Assembly (NCBI RefSeq): GCF_021018895.1
Contig: NC_079375.1
Coordinates: forward strand, 8,650,732-8,714,731
Reading direction: 5' to 3'
DNA from: Seriola aureovittata
Taxonomy: Eukaryota; Chordata; Actinopteri; Carangiformes; Carangidae
Length of the DNA: 64,000 nt
Shown piece by piece: positions 53,245 to 60,369 of this stretch; the stretch's first letter is position 1; each line of letters begins with the position of its first letter. The position numbers and the translations under genes were made by a program. A model generated the notes under the pieces. The model made no database searches and had not been told where the DNA came from. It saw only the letters and a program-made list of their open reading frames with translations.

Positions 53245-55022
53245 CAGCTAAATATAAACATCACAATATCATATTCCCTGCATCGATTCAAGGAAGTTTC
53301 GTGGCAGAAAATTTTTAATCTATCTTAAACATCAGTGGTAAATGTCAGGTTTCGATGTCAGTCTCTGAATCAAAGAGAAGTGGCTTCTTGCCAGTCTCAT
53401 TATTTTGCACCAGTGTTCAACAATCATACAGGGAGAAATCTATCATGCCACACAGCCACAGCCACAGCTGCATTTTAAGTGAGGAGTTTGAATGATTGTG
53501 ATATTTTATCTATATTTTAAGTACTATCATTATTGATCTTTCCATAAACACATAAGAATAGTTGAACACAACAAAGCTATCACACCAAATCTTCTCAGGC
53601 TGGTCAAAAAGTAAAGAGGCGTGGAAAGCGGATCCACCAAAAGAGTTAATTACAGTACGAAACTAAATTATTGAAAATCCCAAAATGATGATAGAAAACC
53701 CTGGTGGAATTTCCATTTAAAGCTTCAGTGGTGTCTGTGTGAAGTGGGTGGGAATATTATGAAGTTAAATGTAATACCAACGCGTTTTTAATCAGTTTTG
53801 GCAGCAGCGATGATTATTTGTTGAGTTTATTCTGATGCATGAGCCACATTACTGAAAACCAAGAATGTGATTACTATTTATGCAGGGAGAGATATCCAAT
53901 TACACTGAAATCTCTTGGCAAATATTACCTCTTCCAGGATTTCACCTCTGCCAGCAGAGAGGCTTCCTGGGATAATTGAGTCGTGAGTTTTTGTCTGGAA
54001 ATGTGAATATTAGCTTATGTAGTCTTAATCAGTCTATATCAAAACAAAGAAATGTTCAGTGGACACCAGAACAATGCAGTCCTGGATATTACATCCATTT
54101 CTTCTGACAGAGTTCTATTGTTTGTCATAATGTTAACCGCAGAGAAGAAAATAACAGCAGTTGTTGAATTACCTGGAAATGCTTATTTGAATATCAAAGC
54201 GTCGGTGTGGTGGAGCCAGGTATCCGTCCCATGTCTTCTCCTCTTTCTGTTCTTTGAGTGTCATTGTGCCAGAGGGAAACAGCATTTTATTCTACTGTCC
54301 TGCACTGAGGGGCTGTTTCATAATACTCTGGCATCCTTTGATTCACTAATCATTAATTTCACCTCATCACTGCCATGGTTTGTTTGCTCTTTTGTTTTGC
54401 CAGGATTATTTGCTCTGAAGTCCCTTCAGTGCTCCTAAAAATATCCATAAATCCATAAAATGTCTGTCTGTTTTCTTTTGTCATAAACAATCATTCATGG
54501 AAAGGGTTTTCACGGGCTGCGAGCTGCATGTTGGTATTCATACAGTATGTGTCCCGGTTATTTGTCTCCTCTTCCTCTCTGCACTTGTTCGCAAAAGTCC
54601 TTGGCTTCACCCTCCCTAATGTGTCAGCTGTGCTCTAAGGACACAGAGCGATGCAGACAGGACAAGAAGAGGCAGCTTGTGCCCTGTGAACCTGCCCGTT
54701 GATGTTCTCTGCCGCCCTATCACTGAGTGATCTATTAATCACCCCCTCCTGTCTCCCCTGCCCTCTTTGCTTTGTCTCTGCAGCTCGAGTGTGTGACAAC
54801 GCGATGCAACGCTGTCAGAACGGTGGCACGTGCCACCACCATCAGCGGTGCCATTGTTCCCCTGGCTTCACGGGCGTCCTGTGCGAGAGAGCTCGCTGCC
54901 AGGGCCCCGGGGAGTGTGATGACCAATTGTCTGGACGGGCCTCCTTCCATCATCCCCCCATCGGCTGCCAGCTCGCCCTCACCCTCGTAGTGCTCCCGCT
55001 GCTGATTGTTTCCCTTTGCTGA
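927..55022 (+). CDS. ntng1: Netrin-G1, spliced coding sequence (six exons, about 457 aa)
   Basis: Join of 927-1172, 23426-24069, 42632-42804, 46426-46452, 47775-47819 and 54784-55022. The total is 1374 nt, or 457 codons plus TGA. The product is a secreted, GPI-anchored netrin-family adhesion protein of neurons that binds the postsynaptic LRR protein NGL-1 (LRRC4C) rather than DCC or UNC5. Order: signal peptide (about 1-19), LamNT domain (about 25-297), LE1 module (298-355), short linker from two microexons (356-379), EGF-like module (382-412), and hydrophobic C-terminal tail (442-457). Close residue-level resemblance to mammalian NTNG1 (for example the WGHYD, IYTEEG and [11 protein letters not shown] segments) separates it from NTNG2. 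The length fits the short mammalian isoforms (about 440 aa, from memory) and is below the long form (about 539 aa), because no LE2 or LE3 exons are found. I cannot tell which teleost duplicate (a or b) this is. Confidence 0.95.
2029..2142. repeat. (CA)n compound microsatellite
   Basis: Long CA tract with interruptions (cgcaca, tgcacg, aacacatgcgcg). It produces spurious His-Thr and Cys-Val frames on both strands. Confidence 0.95.
3190..3790 (+). repeat. Degenerate teleost interspersed repeat (GCCATGAAATT / AGCGCCATC family)
   Basis: It holds ggattgccatgaaattttat (3288-3307), attgtaataactttgatgat and ctagcgccatct (about 3525-3572), gctaattagcaaatgttagc (about 3639-3658) and attgccattgtgagcatgtt (3726-3745). 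I recall this ordered set from many perciform sequences. Related words recur within the window at 8590-8870 (same strand) and at 63060-63430 (opposite strand). Noncoding. Confidence 0.65.
6515..6863. mobile_element. MITE-like nonautonomous DNA transposon with terminal inverted repeats
   Basis: The 11-base sequence GTCCAAAATCA at 6521-6531 has its exact reverse complement at 6847-6857. Extending outward, ggcc(a)tgtccaaaatca and ggcagtgtccaaaatca agree at about 15 of 17 positions. The interior, with its TAGTGCACTATTTAGTA-type motif near 6820-6834, matches a short element I recall as common in spiny-rayed fish. It is noncoding and about 350 bp. No clear target-site duplication was identified. 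Confidence 0.65.
8330..8355. repeat. (ATC)n microsatellite
   Basis: About nine ATC units. It yields a poly-Ser stretch in an accidental frame. Confidence 0.9.
8590..8870 (+). repeat. Second degenerate copy of the same teleost repeat family
   Basis: It shares tgtaataactttgat and tagcgccatc with the copy at 3190-3790. It also carries the family-typical ttcccagaggatgaatccta (about 8613-8632), which appears again in partial form near 8740. The ATG frames across this stretch are accidental. Confidence 0.6.
10600..11575. repeat. Tandem or nested degenerate teleost repeats (TTAGCTTAGC / AAGCTAGGCTA family)
   Basis: tagcttagctta followed by agactggaa occurs at about 10628 and again at about 10930-10952, and 'aagctag' plus 'taagctag' blocks recur at 11190-11215 and 11411-11455. 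agcatatttctcaaaatgtt (about 11549-11568) is a well-known end of this repeat in acanthomorph genomes, as recalled. At least two overlapping copies are implied. Noncoding. Confidence 0.55.
11900..11931. repeat. (GA)n microsatellite
   Basis: About fifteen GA units. Confidence 0.92.
12470..12850. repeat. Degenerate teleost interspersed repeat
   Basis: It contains ccaccaacatggtgccagtg (about 12493-12512), ctaatctaaaaccggttt, and the cttcttcttctgaagtttat / actgccaccaactgg motif near 12766-12843. I recall these from a repeat family common in ray-finned fish. Identification is by memory of consensus fragments only. Confidence 0.4.
13143..14645 (+). repeat. Diverged direct repeat pair (about 85 bp each)
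   Basis: 13143-13225 and 14559-14645 share tttagca(c/t)agctaa, a tct(g/a)gcatt(g/a)ttagt block and an identical acaggatcaaa, in the same order and spacing. This looks like two copies of an unidentified interspersed repeat. Confidence 0.5.
13508..13552. repeat. (CA)n microsatellite after a short (TC)n
   Basis: TC units (about 13497-13508) run directly into the CA tract. Confidence 0.92.
16936..16974. repeat. (ATC)n microsatellite
   Basis: About thirteen ATC units. The complementary strand reads as poly-Asp or poly-Met in accidental frames. Confidence 0.92.
17794..17853. repeat. (TG)n microsatellite
   Basis: A TG tract with one break at 17838-17840. Confidence 0.95.
19639..19672. repeat. AT-rich simple repeat
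   Basis: Alternating AT with short phase slips. Confidence 0.85.
21829..21921. repeat. (CT)n followed by (CA)n microsatellite
   Basis: CT units to about 21858, then CA from 21878 to 21921. They account for several overlapping frames of 89-183 codons on both strands. Confidence 0.93.
23426..24069 (+). CDS. ntng1: ntng1 coding exon B: bulk of laminin N-terminal domain
   Basis: Residues 83-296 plus two bases of Arg297. The acceptor is tttgtttcttgatag (ending 23425) and the donor is GTAAGA at 24070. The exon encodes the jelly-roll-like LamNT core that contacts NGL-1. Recognisable netrin-G segments are NECD (90-93), [11 protein letters not shown] near 100-110, VNITLSW near 132-138, [11 protein letters not shown] (162-172), DCLDAF (181-186), IKDRFA (226-231), [11 protein letters not shown] (241-251) and [11 protein letters not shown] (284-294). 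Cysteines 88, 92, 182 and 206 are present. Sequons N-I-T and N-K-T fall at 133 and 139. The segment after Cys206 (about 210-223) and the one at 269-284 differ most from the mammalian protein as recalled. The open frame continues only to a TAA at 24071, formed by the donor itself. Confidence 0.98.
25130..25430 (+). repeat. Degenerate teleost repeat (CACCAGCTAGTT family), copy 1
   Basis: ttcaccagctagtt, then a tgcctgtctgccatttg-like segment and a gtaggt(ggggc) turn, match the order seen at about 52520-52590. This stretch and the second copy therefore support each other within the window. Confidence 0.5.
28575..28745 (+). repeat. SINE-like interspersed repeat with tRNA B-box-like motif
   Basis: ggtggtttgatcacaggtcc (about 28597-28616) resembles a decayed RNA polymerase III B box. 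It is followed by caagtgtccttgagcaagac (28615-28634) and cacattgtaaagagctgtgg (28712-28731), which I recall as parts of a widespread fish repeat. The A-box end and tail are not clear. Confidence 0.45.
30546..30575. repeat. Poly-A tract
   Basis: Thirty consecutive A. It may be a retroelement tail, but no body is recognised. Confidence 0.9.
30829..30859. repeat. (GAAA)n tract
   Basis: Short imperfect AAGAAAG/GAAA repeats. Confidence 0.85.
32445..32484. repeat. (CA)n microsatellite
   Basis: About twenty CA units. Confidence 0.93.
34028..34062. repeat. (CA)n microsatellite
   Basis: About seventeen CA units. Confidence 0.93.
36520..36790 (+). repeat. Degenerate teleost interspersed repeat (GGTTAGGTTTAGG family)
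   Basis: It shows ggttaggtttagcaac and ggttaggtttggggaaagat, then atcatggtttggctta, ggttatggaacgaacatgg and gaacctttaacgtcacctga. This order matches a repeat I recall from perciform genomes. The 61-codon frame within it is incidental. Confidence 0.5.
42632..42804 (+). CDS. ntng1: ntng1 coding exon C: first laminin-EGF module (LE1)
   Basis: 173 nt, matching the size expected for this exon in mammalian NTNG1. The acceptor tttctgtctcag ends at 42631 and the donor GTAAGT begins at 42805. The first base completes Arg297, then residues 298-354 follow, and one T is left for residue 355. Cysteines at 298, 300, 307, 316, 318, 327 and 330 give seven of the eight LE cysteines. The eighth (355) is completed by the next exon only when that exon begins with GT. 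The segments [19 protein letters not shown] and [12 protein letters not shown] are hallmark netrin-G LE1 sequence. Glycosylation sequon N-T-T is at 321-323. LE modules form a rod that presents the LamNT head. Confidence 0.98.
42805..46425 (+). other. ntng1: Intron between LE1 exon and 27-nt microexon (3.6 kb)
   Basis: GTAAGT donor, CAG acceptor. I looked for LE2 and LE3-like cysteine-rich sequence and saw none. Only poly-T and poly-A runs (43412-43424, 43640-43651, 46106-46120) and ordinary intron sequence are evident. Confidence 0.85.
46426..46452 (+). CDS. ntng1: ntng1 27-nt microexon completing LE1 (CIPSNHGPV)
   Basis: The acceptor ctttgctctttctgcag ends at 46425 and the consensus donor GTAAGT begins at 46453. 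The length, 27 nt, is a multiple of three and keeps phase 1. Joined to exon C it gives T+GT = Cys355, then IPSNHGPV (356-363) and one base of residue 364. Mammalian netrin-G1 has Cys-Ile-Pro-Ser at the same place, followed by a short linker, and an exon of the same length fits. It supplies the eighth LE1 cysteine, so it is probably constitutive. A GCATG (Rbfox core) lies 27 nt past its donor. Confidence 0.88.
46453..47774 (+). other. ntng1: Intron between the two microexons (1.3 kb)
   Basis: GTAAGT donor, CAG acceptor. It holds a GCATG core at 46479-46483 just after the 27-nt exon and two TGCATG hexamers (47547-47552 and 47687-47692) before the 45-nt exon. No coding sequence is seen. Confidence 0.8.
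46479..46483 (+). promoter_or_regulatory. GCATG (Rbfox-type) core downstream of 27-nt microexon
   Basis: The pentamer GCATG begins 27 nt after the microexon's last base. Rbfox proteins bind (U)GCAUG in RNA, and sites just downstream of an exon generally promote inclusion. A five-base match can occur by chance. Confidence 0.3.
47775..47819 (+). CDS. ntng1: ntng1 45-nt microexon, probable alternative 'unknown domain' segment
   Basis: The acceptor ctttcccatttttacacag ends at 47774 and the donor GTAGGC begins at 47820. The length is 45 nt and phase 1 is kept. After the 27-nt microexon it encodes His364 (split), [14 protein letters not shown] (365-378) and one base of residue 379. It resembles the N-I-S-S-L-E-V-S-N-x-K-Q stretch of the alternatively spliced linker of mammalian netrin-G1, as recalled, including a shared N-x-S sequon (N367-A-S). 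Skipping it stays in frame, with residue 364 becoming Pro. Flanking TGCATG motifs and a G-run tract suggest regulated neuronal splicing. The exon is too short to prove coding by composition alone. Confidence 0.75.
47899..47930 (+). promoter_or_regulatory. G-run tract, potential G-quadruplex, 80 nt after 45-nt microexon
   Basis: Five runs of five to six G are separated by loops of one to three bases (47899-47903, 47907-47911, 47913-47917, 47919-47923, 47925-47930). This fits a canonical G-quadruplex on the sense strand and in the pre-mRNA. Intronic G-runs near donors are bound by hnRNP H/F and often affect splice choice. It could also be a simple GGGGGT microsatellite with no role. Confidence 0.6.
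48430..48450 (+). CDS. Candidate 21-nt microexon of ntng1 (VRGEKKP), unproven
   Basis: tttgctgcag ends at 48429, and 21 nt later a GTACTG donor begins at 48451. The length is a multiple of three. Read in phase 1 after the 45-nt microexon it would give Val-Arg-Gly-Glu-Lys-Lys-Pro and then rejoin the last exon in frame. Mammalian netrin-G1 has a second linker exon here that begins Val-Ala-Pro-Lys, as I recall it. The resemblance is weak, the polypyrimidine tract is poor and the donor is not strong, so chance is quite possible. Confidence 0.2.
49881..49905. repeat. 25-bp near-perfect palindrome
   Basis: ATCCTCTCATCT at 49881-49892 and its exact reverse complement at 49894-49905, separated by a single G. 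It lies just after a short direct repeat of gagtat(c/g)tgaggacatc (about 49839-49855 and 49867-49883). Confidence 0.85.
51660..51820 (+). repeat. Short degenerate teleost repeat (GCAGGATTATGCAAAA family)
   Basis: cagcaggattatgcaaaaag (51679-51698), gcgggatggggcatgggcca and gatgaatccatcaaattctg match a repeat consensus I recall in many fish genomes. It adjoins the repeat that follows. Confidence 0.5.
51840..52740 (+). repeat. Degenerate teleost repeat (CACCAGCTAGTT family), copy 2 and adjoining repeat sequence
   Basis: gcagtggaaaacaaccctct (about 52055-52074), gagcaacattagcatttatt (52398-52417), ttcaccagctagttgctaat (about 52521-52540), cctgctgctgcctcctgctg (52597-52616) and actaaagcgaagagctgaaa (52670-52689) occur in the order I recall for an abundant acanthomorph repeat. 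The part around 52520-52590 is shared with 25180-25250. ATG frames here are not genes. Confidence 0.6.
53177..53242. repeat. (TG)n microsatellite
   Basis: A TG tract with one GG break at 53198-53199. It is followed by TTTCAG, which mimics a 3' splice site. Confidence 0.95.
54784..55022 (+). CDS. ntng1: ntng1 last coding exon: EGF-like module and GPI-attachment tail
   Basis: The acceptor ctttgctttgtctctgcag ends at 54783. The first two bases complete residue 379: Ala after the 45-nt exon, Pro after the 27-nt exon. Residues 380-457 and TGA (55020-55022) follow. The EGF-like module [15 protein letters not shown]...FTGVLCE carries six cysteines at 382, 389, 395, 401, 403 and 412. It closely follows the mammalian VCDN...CQNGGTC pattern. 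Next come two more cysteines (417, 423), a small-residue stretch suitable as a GPI omega site (Ser428, Gly429 or Ser432), and a hydrophobic end (about 442-457, rich in L and V). This fits cleavage and glycolipid attachment. The loop between Cys395 and Cys401 is histidine-rich (HHHQR), unlike the mammalian loop as recalled. Confidence 0.96.
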
Positions 55023-57475
55023 GAGACCTGAACAGCCTCCCATCCTCAACCAAACCCTTAGACCACACATGATGAGACTGAATTCTCAACCTTAAGGACA
55101 TGAAGGACAAAGGGCATGGATAATTTGCTCAGTATACAATATAAGCAACTCTTTTGTATATCCAAGGCCACAGTGGTGGGTGACAGAGTTACGAACAGGT
55201 TGTGCACTGATCTGTTATACTGAATGATAGAGGGATTTGTGAAAGGCTTGGTGAAGTCACTGCTGTCCTATAATGTCACAGAGGAAACGGTTGGAGCCCT
55301 CACTTTGTGATTATGTCATTGGCTGATACTTCATAAAAGGCAGACTGGAGACTCAGATAGAGCTACCCCACACTCTGAGAGCAAACTGTACAAAACTAGA
55401 CACATGATTTCTAAGTTATCATCTGAAGTTATGAAAAAATAATAATGTGGACGGGGACATCTTAGAACATCTTGCCTCACTGCCTCCTTCCTTACTTGTT
55501 ACCTTCTTCTTGTTCTTCTTCTCTCCTCTCCTCTCTCCCCTTCCCTCACTCGTCCCTTCCCCCGGTCCTCACTGTCTCCTTCCTGTGCTTTGGTGACTCT
55601 GGTGATTTTCCTTTGCTGAAGGGTGTCTGTTGTTTTGCCAAATGCTGCACATGTATTATTATCAAGCCCTTTGACAAGTACCAATCTAGTACTTTTTTTT
55701 TCTTTCTCAGAGGCTTTGTAGTCATGCTTGAGCTCACCTGTACGGGAAAAAAAAGTTGTAACATACTGTAACTGTATTTAATTTTTGTATAAAAACAGAT
55801 ATTTTCATGACTACGCAAAACAAAAAGATGTATTACTTGTTTTCTATTGCTGCCGACCTGTCCTAGATGTGGACTATGAGTGCGTAAGGAGTTTGGTTGT
55901 ATTATTTCTTTGCTTGTGTGGCACATGGTTCTCTTCATTTGAGAGCTGCTGTCAAAACTATGTTTACATACACACCTACACAATACACTTCCACCAAAGG
56001 GAAAAAGAAAAACATGTCTTTGTCTTGTTGTTGAAAAGTAGAAATTTTATTAAGTAGTTACATGACATTTGAGACAACATGTGAAACAGTGTATTGTTTG
56101 TAGATAGGTATAAGCCAATGACAATAGCTGAATGTCATTTCAAAAGATTTATGAAAGCTATCAATGCCAATCTTTGACCAACTCACTGAAGCAACAGTTG
56201 CTGGTAACAATATATCAGTCAACAAATAACTTCCTGGTGCAATGACTAAGGTTGTTTGTTTTTTTTTTTCTAATGTGCTGTAACACCATCCTTCTTGTGC
56301 TCATGAAACGTGGGAGAAACCAGAAGAATCTCAAGCCAAAATCCCATCAGCTTTATGTAAATTTAACAAGAAGAAGACTTGGAAAAAAAGGAGATTGCGC
56401 GGCTGTCGCAGAGGTTGTCCAGCTCAAATCTGTAATCAGATCTAATCCCTGAATCAAATGGGAAGAGGGGAAGGTTTTCTGAGCTGGTACGGTTGAAAGC
56501 CTGCATCCTGCTGCGGGAGCCTCAGCGAAGCGACACATTCGGGAAATGAGCTTTAATTCATGGAGGGTCAATGAATAGAAATGAAGTCGCATCCCACTGG
56601 GTGACATATTGAGCACTGAGACCAATTTCATTTGAGAGATTAATTTTCCTCCCGAGGTTGTCATGAAACACCTAATTGTGTTAGAGTCTACTGTAAGTGC
56701 CTCTCATTAAACGACACTGTCAATGAAAAAAGTAGCGAATGGCTTTTTTGAGAGAGACGATTGCCTTGCAAAGCAACTTTTGGAAACTGAGAGGAGGTAT
56801 TTGAAACGGGTTAATACACTGTGCATGATAATTGGACAGGAATGGATGTTAGTTATTCAGAAAATAATACATTTTTGGAAGAAAAAAACAAAAGCTCATG
56901 GTCAACATAAATCTGCTGGAGAAAACACAAAAACACAAATATGGTTGTCAATTAATTTCAATTAGAAAATAAATCAACAACATCACTAAATCCTTGAAAA
57001 CTTCCATTCATTAAGCTTCTCCACCAAATGGTAATTGTCTAATGAAACTTAGCGATCATAACTGGGTACAGCAGCACTGTCAAGCTATGGATTTCACGTT
57101 GAAGTTGTGTTTATGAATCAAAAACCAAAAGCACTGAACAAGTCTGAGGAATTCAGTGTCCATCTAATTCGCTTATTATAACTAAGCATTACTTTCAAAG
57201 CCAAGGAACATTTCGTACTTAAGCTCAGTTCACAATAACACATTCACTGTAGAATTTCCACTCGCTACTGAGTAAACCCAGTCCGGGATGCTATCACAGT
57301 TTAGGGCAACGTTTAGTGGCTCTCGATTGTGTGGGGGGAAGTCTATGCGCCAGCAACCCACAATAGTTAGGTTCACCAAAAACAGACCATAGTCATTCTT
57401 CTGTCTTGTAATGTGTAGAGTGAAACATACTGTTTAAAAATACCACCAATAAAGCTTGTGACCTCTGTCTTGCTT
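55023..57475 (+). other. ntng1: 3' UTR of ntng1, end uncertain
   Basis: This follows the TGA at 55020-55022 with no further netrin coding sequence. AATAAA occurs at 56968-56973, 57448-57453 and 58041-58046. The second is followed within about 15-30 nt by a T- and GT-rich stretch and is my preferred cleavage signal, but any of the three, or an earlier variant signal, could be used. A block at 56390-56720 looks more like conserved noncoding DNA than typical UTR. Confidence 0.4.
57448..57453 (+). terminator. Candidate polyadenylation signal AATAAA
   Basis: A canonical hexamer followed by tgtgacctctgtcttgctt, a plausible GU-rich downstream element. It lies 2.4 kb past the stop codon. It is not confirmed, and other AATAAA sites exist nearby. 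Confidence 0.3.
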
Positions 57476-57939
57476 GTCCGAGTACATAGCTAATAAGTAT
57501 AAAAGCAAATCAGCTAAACCGGGTTAGGCTAGCGCTACACTGCAATACTGTTTCTTTATTTTCATGTTTCATTTTCATCTTTTGGCATATTATAATGTAA
57601 CCATCAATATAATATAATATTAATATGTATTATATATTCATATATTATATATTTCAAGTGTATATTTGAGACTCTTCTGCTAGGTCCTTGACAGAAGAAA
57701 AGTCAGCCAGAAACAGCGCTTTTGATCAGCTAATGTATCTAACCTTAGCTTAAATAGCTTGCTAGCTAAGCTGTTTTTTCAGTTTTTATTACAGTTTGTA
57801 CCACCGTCTGTGATTTAATAGTTTTGTTCAAGGTTGAGCTTTCTCTGAACTTGCTCTGCAGAATGTGAAGTGGCACACTTGAGACTGTTTGTGGTGACAG
57901 TTGGACTAAAACAAATTTTAGAGCAGAGTTTTAGGGCCC

Positions 57940-57986
<47 letters not shown>
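57940..57986. repeat. (TG)n microsatellite
   Basis: About twenty-three TG units, then a GCGCACATGCGTGCGCG purine-pyrimidine alternation to about 58005 that could adopt Z-DNA. Confidence 0.93.
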
Positions 57987-57989
<3 letters not shown>

Positions 57990-59400
57990 ACATGCGTGCG
58001 CGTGCATGTAAAGACAATTACCTTTACGACATGTTAGTGCAATAAAACTGGAATTTTATGACACTTGCTCCTGGCTTTGGGCTGTATTTAGCCATCAGCA
58101 AAAAAAAAGTTTTAAGGTTAAATCCAAGTCTTTTGCACTTAAATGCAGATTATGGCACAAGGGGCTGATGAACAACTCGATGGAGACCATTGCTCTGCCT
58201 CAAGAGCAGGTGCAACACACAGCCAACATTGACATTCTTAGCAACGGAGGGAAAATGAGCACCATAATTCCTCTACATGGCCTGCTAACAGTGGGAATAT
58301 GAGCATGGTAATAAACTTGCCTTTTATTGACACCAGAATAAGAGACAGAAAAAGCAAAGCTAGCAACTATATACACATTGGTATTGAACACTTGCATGAA
58401 TGCATTTTCCAATATATAAATAGCTAAAAACTACTGATATTTAAACTTAAACATGGCAGCAGTGGAACATTTTATGAAAACGACTCTTTTTTGGGGTTTT
58501 TTTGTTTATTTTTATTCAGTGCACAAAGACCTGAGGATTTTGTTCTCTAGTTATGTTCCCTGCTGTTCTGTGTTGCAGCAACTCCTTGTCCTTCCCCCTT
58601 TCACTTCTAAGACTCAGGAGGGGGTATTAGGAGGACATTTTTAGACATGAGCAGTCCTTGTGTTCTGCCACAGTCAGCACTGGTGGCACCAACAGAAAGT
58701 TACATAAGACAAGGGGTATTCAGTATCTGGGAAAGAAGTGGCTCAGCAACATGACTGGAGCACTCAGCTTATTAGAAATCCAATATCCATATTCAGCTCA
58801 TCAATAGACACTCTTTGAAATGCCCAGCGGTAGAACTCAAAGCACAACTCTGTGGTGTTCAGGGACAGAAAGCTAAACTTTTCTGTCAGTCAGTGTTGTG
58901 AGTAATACTACAGCAGTGCATATATGATGAGCGTTGCTATATAGAATCCCCAGGCTTCGCTTTTTTTTCCTTTTTTTTTTTTTTTTACCATTTGAATATC
59001 AATAATTCTTATGCCAAAAATGAGAATATGAAGGTTCACATTTCTTCCCCTGGCTGTTTTCAAATCAAAGGTTATAAAGAAAATACATATACCTTCTATT
59101 TAAATCATGAATTTCATGGATGTTTTGAACAATGATTTACAGCTAAGGATCTAAAGTTGGAGGTTGCAGGTCCTTATACTTTTCACATGTACAATTTAGC
59201 TATAAGTTTTCTGGCTCAACTGTCACTGTGTAAGAGAAAAAACTAAAGAAATAAAACTACAAGTGTGGCTCCATATGGAGAGTTGCAGTTTGCAAAAAGA
59301 CCTTTTCCTTTGAGCAGCAGCAGTATTCTCAGAGTGAAAGCTGCCTGGTGCTTGACAGTGGAAGTTATTTTATTTATTTATTTGCGTGTCAGTTTGGTGT

Positions 59401-59422
59401 TTTTGTTTGTTTGTTTGTTTGT
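59401..59422. repeat. (TTTG)n tract
   Basis: About five TTTG units. Confidence 0.85.
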
Positions 59423-60345
59423 TCAGAAAGTTTCCTTGCAAGAGATATCCACCATTTGAAGACAAAGTTACACCTAGTCCTTGCTGCACCGAGTTAAAAC
59501 TAATTTCTGTTAAGTCAGTTAGAAAACAATGGGACAGATTTTTAAATGTTGAATTGAATTTAATCATCATCTTATTCCAAATACAGCATCAACACTATTT
59601 TTCAACAAAAAGATCAAATTAAAATTTACAAGGACATGAAGAGAAATATTGGCATCACTGCTGCTTTTGAGAGAGAAGCAAGAATTGTGATTCACTTTTT
59701 TAAAATAGATGTGTATTCAATAAGAGTTCTTTGGACCAGTAAAAAAAGAGGTTGACAACATATAAGAAGAACACATGCGTCTAAAAGTGCACCTCATGTG
59801 CTTTTATGTGTATTTATGTAGCAACACATCAGGAATGGCACTTATGGAGGGGTGGGAGCAGCACGCCATCTGTGGCTTTATCAAACTCCTATTCACATCC
59901 CTGACATCGCAAGGACAGCTGGTGGGTGGTTCGCTGGCTTGGCGCACATAGCCAGAGTACACTAGAATCAATAGACAGAACAAAGAGGAAGTTAAGCTGC
60001 CTCTGCTGGAACATGATGGAAATACCTTTGTCCCTGCTGCTCTTTCAGAGTTCTTGGAACTGACTTAACAGGAAGCAAACTTTCCACTCTGCCCTAAGCC
60101 ATTAGCTGAAGAAACATGAAAAAGGCTCCTATTGAAATCACAATCACAAGGCACAAGTCACCTATGCCATCTGTGACTATCCTTATACTGCTGAGGACTC
60201 CCACTGTAAACTTTTGTGGGATACGATGGAGTCTAGGCGAGTGTCAGTTATTGGGCGAAAAAAAACGGAATTAAAAATATACATTCAAAATTCAGAGGCA
60301 GCTTTAAGCAGGACAGTTTAGATTCTGGCACTAAACGAAAGCTCT

Positions 60346-60369
60346 AAAAAAAAAAAAAAAAAAAAAAAA
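60346..60369. repeat. Poly-A tract
   Basis: Twenty-four consecutive A. Confidence 0.9.

Larger units (their letters stand above)
47820..54783 (+). other. ntng1: Intron between 45-nt microexon and last exon (7.0 kb)
   Basis: GTAGGC donor, CAG acceptor. It holds the G-run tract (47899-47930), TGCATG (47999-48004), the 21-nt candidate microexon (48430-48450), a 25-bp near-perfect palindrome (49881-49905), repeat-like sequence at about 50480-50830, degenerate teleost repeats (51660-52740) and a TG tract (53177-53242). No LE2 or LE3-like exons are visible. The rest is ordinary intron. Confidence 0.8.

Noticed and set aside
53236..53297. TTTCAG after the TG tract as a 3' splice site with a phase-1 open stretch
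   Set aside because: No GT donor at a sensible place and no similarity to any netrin-G segment. The TG tract mimics a pyrimidine-rich splice context.
927..55022. Assignment to netrin-G2 (ntng2)
   Set aside because: The opening [19 protein letters not shown] segments and [11 protein letters not shown] fit netrin-G1 much better than netrin-G2 as recalled. Some NTNG2-like residues remain in two LamNT loops.
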